Origin: Methylococcus sp. Mc7
GTDB taxonomy: Bacteria > Pseudomonadota > Gammaproteobacteria > Methylococcales > Methylococcaceae
NCBI RefSeq assembly: GCF_019285515.1
Contig: NZ_CP079095.1
Location: 3,132,501 to 3,196,500 of the forward strand
Direction of reading: 5' to 3'
DNA: 64,000 bases
The notes under the pieces are model-generated. The model searched no databases, was not told where the DNA came from, and saw only the letters and a program-made list of their open reading frames with translations. Positions 54,457 through 62,908 of the stretch are shown one piece after another; the first letter of the stretch is position 1, and every line of letters begins with the position of its first letter. The translations under genes and the position numbers were made by a program.

Positions 54457-56490
54457 CTACGGTGAAAAGCCATTGGTGCAGTGGTTTTTCCAGAAGAAGC
54501 GATAAGCGCGCTCAAGATCGCCGGTGAACCCCCGGTAGTCGATCAGAGGAGACTGGATGAACCGTGGCCGAAGCTCTGATCTCAATTGCTCGAGTTTCTT
54601 CCAGTCACTGCTGAGTCCAAGCGCGATCGCGACATAGTCGTCCTTCGTTCTGGCAATGAGTTCCGGCAGCCCTAGGTTCCTCAGCATGCTGAGAGTCTGG
54701 CGACCCACCAGCCGCTGCTGTTCCAGTGTGACGACCGGCACGCCCATCCACAGTGCGTCGAAACTGGTAAATCCGCCGCAAAAGGGAAATGGGTCGAGCG
54801 CAATGTCGATTTCGTAATAAGTATGCGCGAACTTTTCCAGTGGCGTTGCAGGCCGAAGTTCGAGCCGGGCGGGGTCTATGCCCCGTTCGACACAAAGAGC
54901 GCGAAACCTCTCGAGGTTGAGCTTGTCGCACAGAGCGAGTGTCTGGATGAGCAGGTGGCTGGTCGGCGACGCAGCCAAAATCTGTGCCCAGAGATCCAGC
55001 ACTTGCGTATTGATCTTTGCCAGATTGTTCAGACAGCCGAACGTGACGTAGCCGTTCCGTTTGGCCGGCAGTTCACCCACCTCCGGCATGTCTGGATAAG
55101 GATGGTAATAGAGGCGGGTATGCGGCATCCGGTACAGCCGCTCGGAGAAATACTGCTTCTGATCCGGAGGTGATGAATACGGATCGGTGATGAACCAGTC
55201 CATCGTGGCGAGCCCCGTTGTATCGAAATAGCCAAGCCAACTCACCTGGACGGGAGCCGGCTTGCGGGCAAAAACCAAGGGCTGGGTTTTTGAGGTATGG
55301 CCGGACAAATCCACGAGAATATCGACACGGTCCTCACGGATGGCCGCCGCAACTTCATCGTCGGAAACCCCATGAATATGGCGCCAGTCATCGGACAGCG
55401 CGGCGATTCTGCGGCTCAGATCGTCCGCCTGCTCTCCGATGTGATAACAAACAACCGAAAACCGCTCCCGGTTCCGGTGTTCGAGTACGGGCAGGAAATT
55501 GTGGCCAACCACGTGCTGCCGCAGATCGGGAGAGAGATATCCAATTTTGAGGGGGCGCTCAGGATCGCGCTCATTCGGGAATTCGTGATCTTTCGGATAA
55601 TGGGGTAGCGCCAGTAGTGTTTCCCAGTTGCGCAGTTCCGCCTCGTGCGCTTCCGGGGTCATGTCCGGCTCATAATTCAGGCCAGCGAGCAAGGCCGAAA
55701 ACGCATGGAACTTATCCGGGGCTGCTTTCACGCATAGTCGATAGTGCTCCCTGGCTTCATCGACGCGCCCGAGCTGTACCAGACAGCGGGCGAGATTGTT
55801 GCGTATCCCGACATGTTCGGGGTTCAGTTCGAGCAGCGCCTGATGCTGCGCGATGGCCTCGCTGAGCCGGTTCCGGTGTTCCAGCGCCCTCGCCAAAATG
55901 ACGCGCGCGGCATAACGTTCATAGCCATGTCTGGGTTTCGACTCGAGCAGCTCGATCACCCGGTCAAGCACTCGCGGCTCATTTCGCGTCGTTTCCGCAC
56001 CCACTAGTGCGGACGCAAATGCGATATCGACGTCGTGTTCAGGTGCAAGTTCCAATACCTGTTCGAATGCCGATACGGCTTCCGGATGACGCTTCGCGTC
56101 AATCAACGCGAGCCCCAGGTTAATCCAGGCGTCCACCCTTTCCGGATTCAGCTTCGTCGAATTTTGAAGCGCTTCAATTCCTGCTTCGGTGGCACCGGAC
56201 GCCAGAAGCGCATTGCCCAGGTTGAAATGAAAAAGGCTATTGTCGGGAGCATGTCGGATCGCGTTAGAAATTAGCTCCACCGCCCGATGCTGGTCACCTC
56301 TGCGGTGAGCAATGAAGCCTGCAAGGTGTAGTGCCTCCGCATGCGCCGGTTTGCTACCAAGTACTGATATAACAATCTCCTCTGCCTCATCGAACTTCTC
56401 CGAGTTAATCAGGTCGCCTGCAAGGGCGATTTTTCTGCCATACCGGAGATCGAGCGAGATGCTAGCCGTTAATCGTCGCAATATTCCCAT
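54457..56490 (-). CDS. TPR-containing O-GlcNAc-transferase-like protein (GT41)
   Basis: A 677-residue protein with TPR repeats at about 20-290 (LHLAGFIAHRRGDQHRAV, AWINLGLALIDAKRHPEAV) and a C-terminal GT41 (SPINDLY/OGT) domain: LKIGYLSPDLRQHVVGHN, VDLSGHTSKTQP, PVQVSWLGYFDTTGL, VTFGCLNNLAKI, LDPFPFCGGFTSFDALWMGVPVVTL (seen as DPFPFCGGFTSFDALW) and GRQTLSML. It would glycosylate Ser/Thr of proteins using a nucleotide sugar. Last gene of a minus-strand operon converging on the pilin. Confidence 0.88.
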   Translation of the reverse strand: MGILRRLTASISLDLRYGRKIALAGDLINSEKFDEAEEIVISVLGSKPAHAEALHLAGFIAHRRGDQHRAVELISNAIRHAPDNSLFHFNLGNALLASGATEAGIEALQNSTKLNPERVDAWINLGLALIDAKRHPEAVSAFEQVLELAPEHDVDIAFASALVGAETTRNEPRVLDRVIELLESKPRHGYERYAARVILARALEHRNRLSEAIAQHQALLELNPEHVGIRNNLARCLVQLGRVDEAREHYRLCVKAAPDKFHAFSALLAGLNYEPDMTPEAHEAELRNWETLLALPHYPKDHEFPNERDPERPLKIGYLSPDLRQHVVGHNFLPVLEHRNRERFSVVCYHIGEQADDLSRRIAALSDDWRHIHGVSDDEVAAAIREDRVDILVDLSGHTSKTQPLVFARKPAPVQVSWLGYFDTTGLATMDWFITDPYSSPPDQKQYFSERLYRMPHTRLYYHPYPDMPEVGELPAKRNGYVTFGCLNNLAKINTQVLDLWAQILAASPTSHLLIQTLALCDKLNLERFRALCVERGIDPARLELRPATPLEKFAHTYYEIDIALDPFPFCGGFTSFDALWMGVPVVTLEQQRLVGRQTLSMLRNLGLPELIARTKDDYVAIALGLSSDWKKLEQLRSELRPRFIQSPLIDYRGFTGDLERAYRFFWKNHCTNGFSP

Positions 56491-56520
56491 TATATGGCTA
56501 TCCGAAATACCTACGATAAT

Positions 56521-57612
56521 CTAACGTTGTTCTAAAAGTCCAGCAGTCTCAAAAGAGAAGCCCGTCTTTTCTTTCGTATCCTGATATGACAATAACATAC
56601 TAGCCCCCTCGTTTTTTGGATCAAGGGATAAAATACGATTCGCTAAGTCCATGGCAGACGACCACTCGCCGAGAGACGCGTGAAAGCGAGCAAGCCTTAG
56701 AAGCTGACTGGTGCGGGCGGCAAGAGAAAGATAAGGCCAACGGCTATTGATGTGAAAAAGAATTATATTATTGCTCGCATCAAATTTGAATTTGTCCGGC
56801 GTATATGTCTCTATTATCCTCCACTTTGATTCAAGCTGGCGTTCATCGTTACGCCAGCTTTGTTCATCATGTGCTCTGTACTCAAACACGAAGTCGTTAT
56901 GAAAGGCGTGGCGTTTTCGTTTTGCTGCCAAGTGACGGAAAATTCGAATGTTAAGCGCCCAGTCGTCGGAAAGCCCTGTTTCATCGCAGCCTCCAATATC
57001 TTCATACAGGCCTCGCCTTATCAGAGCGGTTTGAACGAAGATGCCGCATTTATTTGAAACTATATGCTCATATATATCTGCCGGATAATTTTGTAGAAGC
57101 GATATTGTCTCTGGGGAGTGAACTGTTCCAATGTGGCACTTTGTAATACTGTCAAACCAGTAGCCATTTCCATACACGGCCTCAATTTCTGGCTCCTTTA
57201 TCAGGATTGGCGCCTGGAGTTCGAAGCGATTCCGTATAAACAGATCATCGGAAGAGAATAAAGCCAGTAGATCGCCGCTAGCGAGAGCGGCGGCGCGGTT
57301 AAAAGTGATAGCGGATCCGCAATTGGTCGGATTTTTTGTTACCACCATAGGGACGGGTGATTGTTCACTCAGATTGTTCAGAATCGTGAATGTATCATCC
57401 GATGAATTATCGTCTACCACAATGATTTCCAAGTTGTCATATCCCTGCTGCCATATACTTTGCACTGTCTCGGATATATATTTATCGTGGTTGTAGGCCG
57501 CTATGATGACGCTGATTTTTGGATTGCGTGTTTTGCGTCCCACTGCCCGTCGAAATCTGGTTATATTTTTCAAGACCCTGCCAAATAGCATATTATAATC
57601 TCTGCAGATCAT
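56521..57612 (-). CDS. GT2 family glycosyltransferase
   Basis: A 363-residue GT-A enzyme. It has the family-2 start ISVIIAAYNHDKYISETVQSI at about residues 33-53, IIVVDDNSSDDT with the nucleotide-binding aspartates, LLALFSSDDLFI as the DxD-type motif, and GLSDDWALNIRIF as the catalytic-base region. The N-terminus before ISVII is basic. Base composition is clearly lower in GC than the genome average. It starts two bases after the FdtB-like stop. Confidence 0.85.
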   Translation of the reverse strand: MICRDYNMLFGRVLKNITRFRRAVGRKTRNPKISVIIAAYNHDKYISETVQSIWQQGYDNLEIIVVDDNSSDDTFTILNNLSEQSPVPMVVTKNPTNCGSAITFNRAAALASGDLLALFSSDDLFIRNRFELQAPILIKEPEIEAVYGNGYWFDSITKCHIGTVHSPETISLLQNYPADIYEHIVSNKCGIFVQTALIRRGLYEDIGGCDETGLSDDWALNIRIFRHLAAKRKRHAFHNDFVFEYRAHDEQSWRNDERQLESKWRIIETYTPDKFKFDASNNIILFHINSRWPYLSLAARTSQLLRLARFHASLGEWSSAMDLANRILSLDPKNEGASMLLSYQDTKEKTGFSFETAGLLEQR

Positions 57613-57614
57613 CG

Positions 57615-58733
57615 CTAATTAAATCGATCTGCTCTTTTATTGAGCTCCTCGAGTATCCTGTGCAACTGATGATGTTCCAAATGTGGGCCGATTGGCAGGC
57701 TAAGTATTTCTTGAGCTATTCTTTCGGCAACCGGAAGGTCGCCGGCTTTGTATCCAAGGTGGTTATAAGCCTTTTGCAAATGTGGCGGAATTGGGTAATG
57801 TATAAGCGTACCTATTCCTGCTCTAGATAGATGCTGTTGTAGAACATTACGCTCTGGAGATCGAATCACATAAAGATGCCAGGCAGGAGTCGCCCAATTC
57901 GGTACAACAGGAAAACGGATATTGGAGTGCTCCAGGGATGTGCTGTAGCGATCGGCTATGGCGGAGCGTCGTGTGTTCCATTCGTCGAGATATTTCAGCT
58001 TCACTCGCAGAACGGCAGCTTGAACCTCATCTAGACGACTATTGTGACCTTGCGTGTTATGAAGGTATTTCGAGTTGGAGCCATAATTGCGCAGCAGTCG
58101 GACCGATTTCGCAATTCCGGGGTCGTTGGTAGTTATAGCTCCTCCGTCGCCGAGAGCGCCTAAATTTTTCCCCGGATAAAAGCTCCAGGCGACGGCAAGG
58201 CCATGCGTGCCGATCCGCGCACCTTTGTAGCATGCGCCATGCGCTTGCGCAGCATCTTCCAATACTTTCAGCTGATGCCTTCGGGCGATGTCCAATATAG
58301 GATCGAGATTAGCAGGTTGACCATACATGTGTACGGGGATAATCGCCTTGGTATTCTGTGTGATGGCAGGCCTTATCCGTGAGGGATCAATGTTAAAGGT
58401 ATCAAGATCCGGCTCAACGGGGACGGGTGTGGCACCGCATAGGCTTACCGCCAGCCAAGTGGCTATATATGTGTGTGAGGGTACGATAACTTCGTCGCCT
58501 TTACCAACTCCCATAGCGCGGAGAGCAAGATGCAAAGCATCGAGACCACTAGCTACGCCAATGCAATGGGCTGCCCCACAATAGGCTCCAAATTCCTTTT
58601 CGAATGCCTCGACTTCGGGGCCGAGGACGTACCAACCCTTCCGCAACGACGCGAGTACCGCTGATTCAATCTCGGCCTGCAATTCCTTGTAAGCCTTCTC
58701 TAAATCTAAAAAGGGTACGTCTATGGTTGCCAC
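57615..58733 (-). CDS. fdtB: Sugar aminotransferase (FdtB-like)
   Basis: A 372-residue DegT/DnrJ/EryC1/StrS PLP aminotransferase acting on a dTDP-3-keto-sugar. PLP-binding Lys189 lies in [14 protein letters not shown], with [11 protein letters not shown] at 61-71 and [10 protein letters not shown] at 158-167. Adjacent to an FdtA-type isomerase and an acetyltransferase, it fits formation of dTDP-3-amino-3,6-dideoxy-hexose. QdtB would be an alternative name if the product is the gluco isomer. Confidence 0.85.
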   Translation of the reverse strand: MATIDVPFLDLEKAYKELQAEIESAVLASLRKGWYVLGPEVEAFEKEFGAYCGAAHCIGVASGLDALHLALRAMGVGKGDEVIVPSHTYIATWLAVSLCGATPVPVEPDLDTFNIDPSRIRPAITQNTKAIIPVHMYGQPANLDPILDIARRHQLKVLEDAAQAHGACYKGARIGTHGLAVAWSFYPGKNLGALGDGGAITTNDPGIAKSVRLLRNYGSNSKYLHNTQGHNSRLDEVQAAVLRVKLKYLDEWNTRRSAIADRYSTSLEHSNIRFPVVPNWATPAWHLYVIRSPERNVLQQHLSRAGIGTLIHYPIPPHLQKAYNHLGYKAGDLPVAERIAQEILSLPIGPHLEHHQLHRILEELNKRADRFN

Positions 58734-59131
58734 CGAGCCCTCATGAATTCCGCATAATCTCGATAATAATCTGTTTCGTCATATTTGTTGGATGCTAATA
58801 CCATGCAAACAGAGCCGGATGAGAAATTGTCGAGCTCTCGCCATATCATGGGGCAGACATATAATCCATAATAGGAGCGATTTAAGTGAACGCGCTTTTT
58901 TTCTTTCCCATCGTCAAGGATGACGTCAAAACTGCCAGACATGGCGACGATAAGCTGGTGTAGGTTTTTGTGAGCATGGCCTCCACGCTCTGATCCGCCA
59001 GGGACATCATAAAGATAATAAACCCTTTCAATATCAAATGGAATGTGGGTGCTCGATTCGATAAAAGTAAGGTTGCCGCGCGGGTCTTCTATCCTGGGTA
59101 GATGCAGTATCTCGCAGAGCTTAAGATTCAT
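58721..59131 (-). CDS. fdtA: dTDP-4-keto-6-deoxy-hexose 3,4-ketoisomerase (FdtA-like)
   Basis: A 136-residue cupin with the FdtA/WxcM pattern: [30 protein letters not shown] with conserved His residues, [13 protein letters not shown] and the C-terminal [13 protein letters not shown]. It isomerises dTDP-4-keto-6-deoxyglucose to the 3-keto form, feeding the next gene. It overlaps both neighbours by 11-13 bases. dTDP-glucose synthase and dehydratase are not in the window. Confidence 0.88.
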   Translation of the reverse strand: MNLKLCEILHLPRIEDPRGNLTFIESSTHIPFDIERVYYLYDVPGGSERGGHAHKNLHQLIVAMSGSFDVILDDGKEKKRVHLNRSYYGLYVCPMIWRELDNFSSGSVCMVLASNKYDETDYYRDYAEFMRARWQP

Positions 59132-59687
59132 CGTAGTTCACTACCACGATTGGGCCGGGAAGGAATTTTTTATATCGACGTAATGAAGCGGTAATGTCCT
59201 TCAAGCCAATTTGATAAAGATAATCGTCGGCTGTTTCTCCAATACGCATAGCGCCAAATCGTTCATGAAATTGCCAAACCTTCTTGTTATCCTTGCGGAC
59301 GTCGAAGTGGGCTTGGTTAAATCCTAGGTGGCTGATCGCGTAGGCGTAAATAATGAGGGCGGATTCAATTGCGGCACTTTGTGGGGCATTGTTCTTAAGT
59401 ATCCAACTTCCCCAGCAGAAGCTATCTCCGCGTTGGTCGTAGAGACGAACAACGCCAATCTCTCCTCCGAATTTGTCTTCAATAATGAAATAGGCTTGGT
59501 CAGATTTGGTGGCATAATTTTCTAGCCACTTAATTTGTTTTTCTATTTCGGGAGGGGTGTATGATAGATATTTTGACTTGCTTCTGTCTGTGCGTAACGA
59601 TAGGATGAAACCAGCGTCGGCTACAGTCGCGTTACGTAATACTAAGCTTCTTCCTATCAGGTGTTTTGCTTTTTGCAGTTGTGGCAT
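59121..59687 (-). CDS. GNAT acetyltransferase of the amino-sugar operon
   Basis: A 188-residue RimJ/RimL-like GNAT protein: LVLRNATVADAGFILSLRTD at the start, FIIEDKFGGEIGVVRLYD, ILKNNAPQSAAIESALIIY and VRKDNKKVWQFHERFGAMR, the acetyl-CoA region. As first gene before fdtA and fdtB it probably N-acetylates the 3-amino sugar, doing the job of FdtC by a different fold. Low GC. Confidence 0.75.
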   Translation of the reverse strand: MPQLQKAKHLIGRSLVLRNATVADAGFILSLRTDRSKSKYLSYTPPEIEKQIKWLENYATKSDQAYFIIEDKFGGEIGVVRLYDQRGDSFCWGSWILKNNAPQSAAIESALIIYAYAISHLGFNQAHFDVRKDNKKVWQFHERFGAMRIGETADDYLYQIGLKDITASLRRYKKFLPGPIVVVNYDES

Positions 59688-59779
59688 TTTGTGTCATATA
59701 CTTTATCGTTATATGAGCGCCCTTGCCTCAACCCTCTTCCAGAGGCAGAGAGCGCAGAATTGTATTACTTTTTTTAACC

Positions 59780-60228
59780 TTAGTGGCTAGAAATCGTGTC
59801 GAGTGAAGGCGGCACTTTGTTTGGCGCAACGCCAAGGCGGTTGATGGTATCTCGCCGGAAGTTCTCATAGGTCCGAAGCGGCATGGAGCCGTAATTATCC
59901 GCCAGGGTGAGGCTGGCGAGAAAATTGCTGGCCCCGGTCATATATTCATGGACGAGGCGGTTTCGCAATTGCCGAGCCTCCAGCCAGCGGTCGACGCTTT
60001 CGATGACACCGAGCCTTTCCGCGCGATTGAGCGATTCGATCTGGCTGGCGGGCGTTCGGCGAGTTGTTCGGCGCGCTCGGGGTTCCTGTCGAGACTATCG
60101 AACCATTCGAGGTCGATCCGCTGGGCAAATACCCTGCGGTGGCTCCAGGCGAGATGGCGTGCTTCCCGGTGGACGATGTCCAGGGTGGCGAGAAAACGCC
60201 GCAAAGGCGAAAGTGTCGTTTCGTTCAC
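59780..60228 (-). pseudogene. HEPN-type toxin gene with a frameshift
   Basis: The first frame encodes MNETTLSPLRRFLATLDIVH through DRNPERAEQLAER; then one base is missing near 60045 and the protein continues in a second frame with ASQIESLNRAERLGVIESV and the HEPN active-site pattern RNRLVHEY, ending at a TAA at 59780. Its ATG overlaps the MNT stop. Conservation on both sides of the break shows a recent lesion, a sequencing error in a GC run, or programmed shifting. Confidence 0.65.
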
Positions 60229-60512
60229 AGCGCTATCCCGGCTTCACGCGCGATCCGGTATATCGGCAGTTCCGGCGTCGACGGGTCGGCTACCAGGACG
60301 TCGATCCGCTGGTCGCCCGGCCGTCTTTGAAGGCGGGCCACGAAGGTCAGGCTCTTGCGTTGTTTTTCCGCGTCGATATTCGGCAGGTCGATGTCGCCGC
60401 CGCGTTGGTCGTCGTCGGTTCTGGAACCGAACAGAACGACGCGCGCCTCGTCGCCGAACAGCTCGGCGGCGGTTTGCCGGATGACGCTGCGAGTCTGCGG
60501 GCTGATGCGCAT
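60225..60512 (-). CDS. mntA: MNT-type minimal nucleotidyltransferase antitoxin
   Basis: A 95-residue nucleotidyltransferase with VVLFGSRTDDDQRGGDIDL: the GS motif and the D-x-D metal site. In HEPN/MNT modules this protein AMPylates and silences the HEPN RNase encoded next. The start MRISPQTR is chosen as the usual short N-terminus. It overlaps the HEPN gene by four bases. Confidence 0.8.
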   Translation of the reverse strand: MRISPQTRSVIRQTAAELFGDEARVVLFGSRTDDDQRGGDIDLPNIDAEKQRKSLTFVARLQRRPGDQRIDVLVADPSTPELPIYRIAREAGIAL

Positions 60513-60657
60513 GGATAAGCCGTTGGCGAGAGTCGGATAGTAGTTTAGCTGCTTATTTGAAATACGGAAGGTTTTGCATTCTTCCCCTGGCCGGTATCTC
60601 TCCAATCGCGCTTGGCATTCCGGAGCCTCTCCTCCAAGACGGGAGGCACGGCCTTCT

Positions 60658-62352
60658 TTAGTCTCGCACCTCCTGCTTTGCCAGCAGCGGCGCATTGCGC
60701 TGCACCAGGTAGATCGTGGTGAGCGGCAGGATCAGGCCAAGCAGGGCGACGGTGATGTATAGCTCGCCGAGCTGGCTGTAGTCGGCGGGGATTTTGATGG
60801 CACCGGTCGCGGTGTCTTTCACTTCGCGAGTCACCGTGAATATCTGGTTCATGTATTTGGTGCCGAGCTGCGAGAGCGAAAGCGCCAGATTGGTGAATGC
60901 GGCCATGACGGCGAAGTAGGTGGCTTTGAGGGCCGACGGGGCGGAGCGGGCGATCCAGGTCAGCATGGGGATCATGGCGATCTGGCCGAGAGGCGATTCC
61001 AGGGCGGTATCGATCAAGGCGATGGCGCGGGCGTCGATGACGCCGTAGGTGAGCGCTGCAGTCCAATGGTGGAAGCCGTAGAACATGGCGATGTTCGGCA
61101 GGTACAGCACGGCGCCGGCGACGGTGAGCGCGCCGAACACGTAGATCACCGAGCGCTCGGCCATGAAGCGGCGGAAGACGAACATGCCGAACAGGGCCAG
61201 GGCGCTGGCGAGCAGGGACAGCTTGGAGAGGAACTGCTGGTCGAAGCCGAGTTCGTCGATCATCCACCAGGTGGAACCGGCGCCGCTGGTGGGGATGGCG
61301 CGGAACACGAAGATTACGGCAGCCGTGCCGAGGAGTTCGAGTCGGGCGTCGGGAGCGAGGTCTTCGGTGAGCTGCCGCATCAGGAACAGGACGATGCCCA
61401 TGGAGCCGGCGAAGACGATTTCGGCGCTGAATTTGAAATCTGCCAGGCCCATGACGACCGAAAATGCGAGGAAAGCGAGGCTGCCGCCGAGTATCCACCA
61501 GTTCACGTCCGGGGTTTCGATATGCGTGCTTTGCAGCCTTTCGATCGCGTCCATTTCGAAACCCTGGGCGGCGAGGCGCCGGGCCTCGCGATTCTTGAGC
61601 ATCGCGGAAAGCCAGACGCCGCCGACGGAGACGGCCGGGATGATGAGGGCCAGCCGGTAGATTTCGAGGTAGATTTGCTTTTTCTGTTCCAGGTCCATGC
61701 TCTCCACCCCGCTGAACATGAACACATTGACGGCGGCGACCAGCAGGGTGCCGCCGATGATGGCGACGCGTCCCAGCGTCTGCATGGTGGTGTGGGCGAG
61801 CTTGAGCTGTTCGTCGGGAATGGTGTTGCCTTCGTCGTCCACGCGGGGGACGGCTTCCACGGTCATGGCGTCGGCCACCGTGTCCTGGATGACGTAGCCC
61901 ATCGGGGCCAGCAGGACGGACAGCACGTACCAGCTTTCGGGCGACATGATTTCCCGCATCGCCGCCGGCTTGGCGAGCAGTCCGATCATGATGAGGAGGC
62001 TCAGGGCGACGAGCCCGGCGCCGAAATAAATCAGGCGTCCCTTGTGACGCCAAAGCAAATCGACTAGGTGCCCCATGGGCATCTTCATCGCCCAGGGCAG
62101 CATGGCCCAGAAGCCGAGCGCGGCGAGGAATTCGGCCGAAAGCCCCAGGTATTCCTTGACGAAGAAGGTGCCGACGATGCCGGTGAGCCCGGAGATGCCG
62201 GCGGCCAGGTAGACCATGAGTGGGGGCAGGTAGCTGAACCGGACCTGGCGTCCCAATTCGAGGATGTTGGCGTCCAGCCATTGCCGGATCAGGCCGGCGT
62301 GGGTGGAGATGGATTCGCGGTCGCGGGGGGATTGGTCTTCGGGGAACTGCAT
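60658..62352 (-). CDS. BT1-family (folate/biopterin-type) MFS transporter
   Basis: A 564-residue protein with about 12 membrane helices and an inserted hydrophilic loop after helix 6 (residues about 260-300). The motif GYVIQDTVADAMTVEAVPR resembles the DVVADxxVVE signature of BT1 transporters, and LPWAMKMPMGHLVDLLWRHKGR is typical of the first loop. Start set at MQFPED. It follows soxD by 19 bases, suggesting one operon. The substrate is inferred only from family. Confidence 0.68.
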   Translation of the reverse strand: MQFPEDQSPRDRESISTHAGLIRQWLDANILELGRQVRFSYLPPLMVYLAAGISGLTGIVGTFFVKEYLGLSAEFLAALGFWAMLPWAMKMPMGHLVDLLWRHKGRLIYFGAGLVALSLLIMIGLLAKPAAMREIMSPESWYVLSVLLAPMGYVIQDTVADAMTVEAVPRVDDEGNTIPDEQLKLAHTTMQTLGRVAIIGGTLLVAAVNVFMFSGVESMDLEQKKQIYLEIYRLALIIPAVSVGGVWLSAMLKNREARRLAAQGFEMDAIERLQSTHIETPDVNWWILGGSLAFLAFSVVMGLADFKFSAEIVFAGSMGIVLFLMRQLTEDLAPDARLELLGTAAVIFVFRAIPTSGAGSTWWMIDELGFDQQFLSKLSLLASALALFGMFVFRRFMAERSVIYVFGALTVAGAVLYLPNIAMFYGFHHWTAALTYGVIDARAIALIDTALESPLGQIAMIPMLTWIARSAPSALKATYFAVMAAFTNLALSLSQLGTKYMNQIFTVTREVKDTATGAIKIPADYSQLGELYITVALLGLILPLTTIYLVQRNAPLLAKQEVRD

Positions 62353-62371
62353 GGTCGTATCGATCAGGATT

Positions 62372-62908
62372 TCAGGGCGATTGCCGTTCGGGGTAGGCCC
62401 AGACGAAGCCGGCGGCGTTCGGCATGCGGATTTTCGGCAGCGTCGTCGCGTCGAGCCGGTCGCGTTCGCCGATGATGCCGTTGGCGTGGAGGAGGTAGGC
62501 GGTGACGGCATAGACCTCGTCGTTGCCTAATGAGCGTGGGGCGTCGAGGGGCATGGAGCGGCGGATGAAGTCGAAGACCGTGCTGGCATAGGGCCAGTAA
62601 GTGCCGATGGTCTTGTCGGGCTCGGCGCTGGTCAGAGGATTGCGGCCTCCGGCCAGTTCCTCGGCGCTGCCGCCGCTGCCGTCCGGGCCGTGGCAGGCGG
62701 CGCATCTGGCATCGTAAACGGCCTTGCCTTCGACCGCTGTGCCCTGGCCTGGCGGAAGGCCGGTGCCGTCGGGGAAAACGGTGATGTCCAGGGCGGAGAT
62801 CGCGGCCGGTTCCAGGGCTTGTCCCAGGCGCGGGCCTTCGGGGGCGGCGAGCGCCGGAGTGCTTGCCAGGGCAAGAAATACGGCGAGGATCGGGTCACGC
62901 ATAGACAT
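62372..62908 (-). CDS. soxD: SoxD-like c-type cytochrome
   Basis: A 178-residue exported cytochrome with a signal peptide (ILAVFLALASTPALA), one haem site CAACH at about residue 70 and the SoxD pattern TIGTYWPYASTVFDFIRRSM with the distal Met, then DEVYAVTAYLLHANGII. SoxD of Paracoccus has a second haem domain; here it is absent. It overlaps the soxC stop by 14 bases. An alternative start is the ATG at 62902. It would accept electrons from SoxC. Confidence 0.85.
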   Translation of the reverse strand: MSMRDPILAVFLALASTPALAAPEGPRLGQALEPAAISALDITVFPDGTGLPPGQGTAVEGKAVYDARCAACHGPDGSGGSAEELAGGRNPLTSAEPDKTIGTYWPYASTVFDFIRRSMPLDAPRSLGNDEVYAVTAYLLHANGIIGERDRLDATTLPKIRMPNAAGFVWAYPERQSP

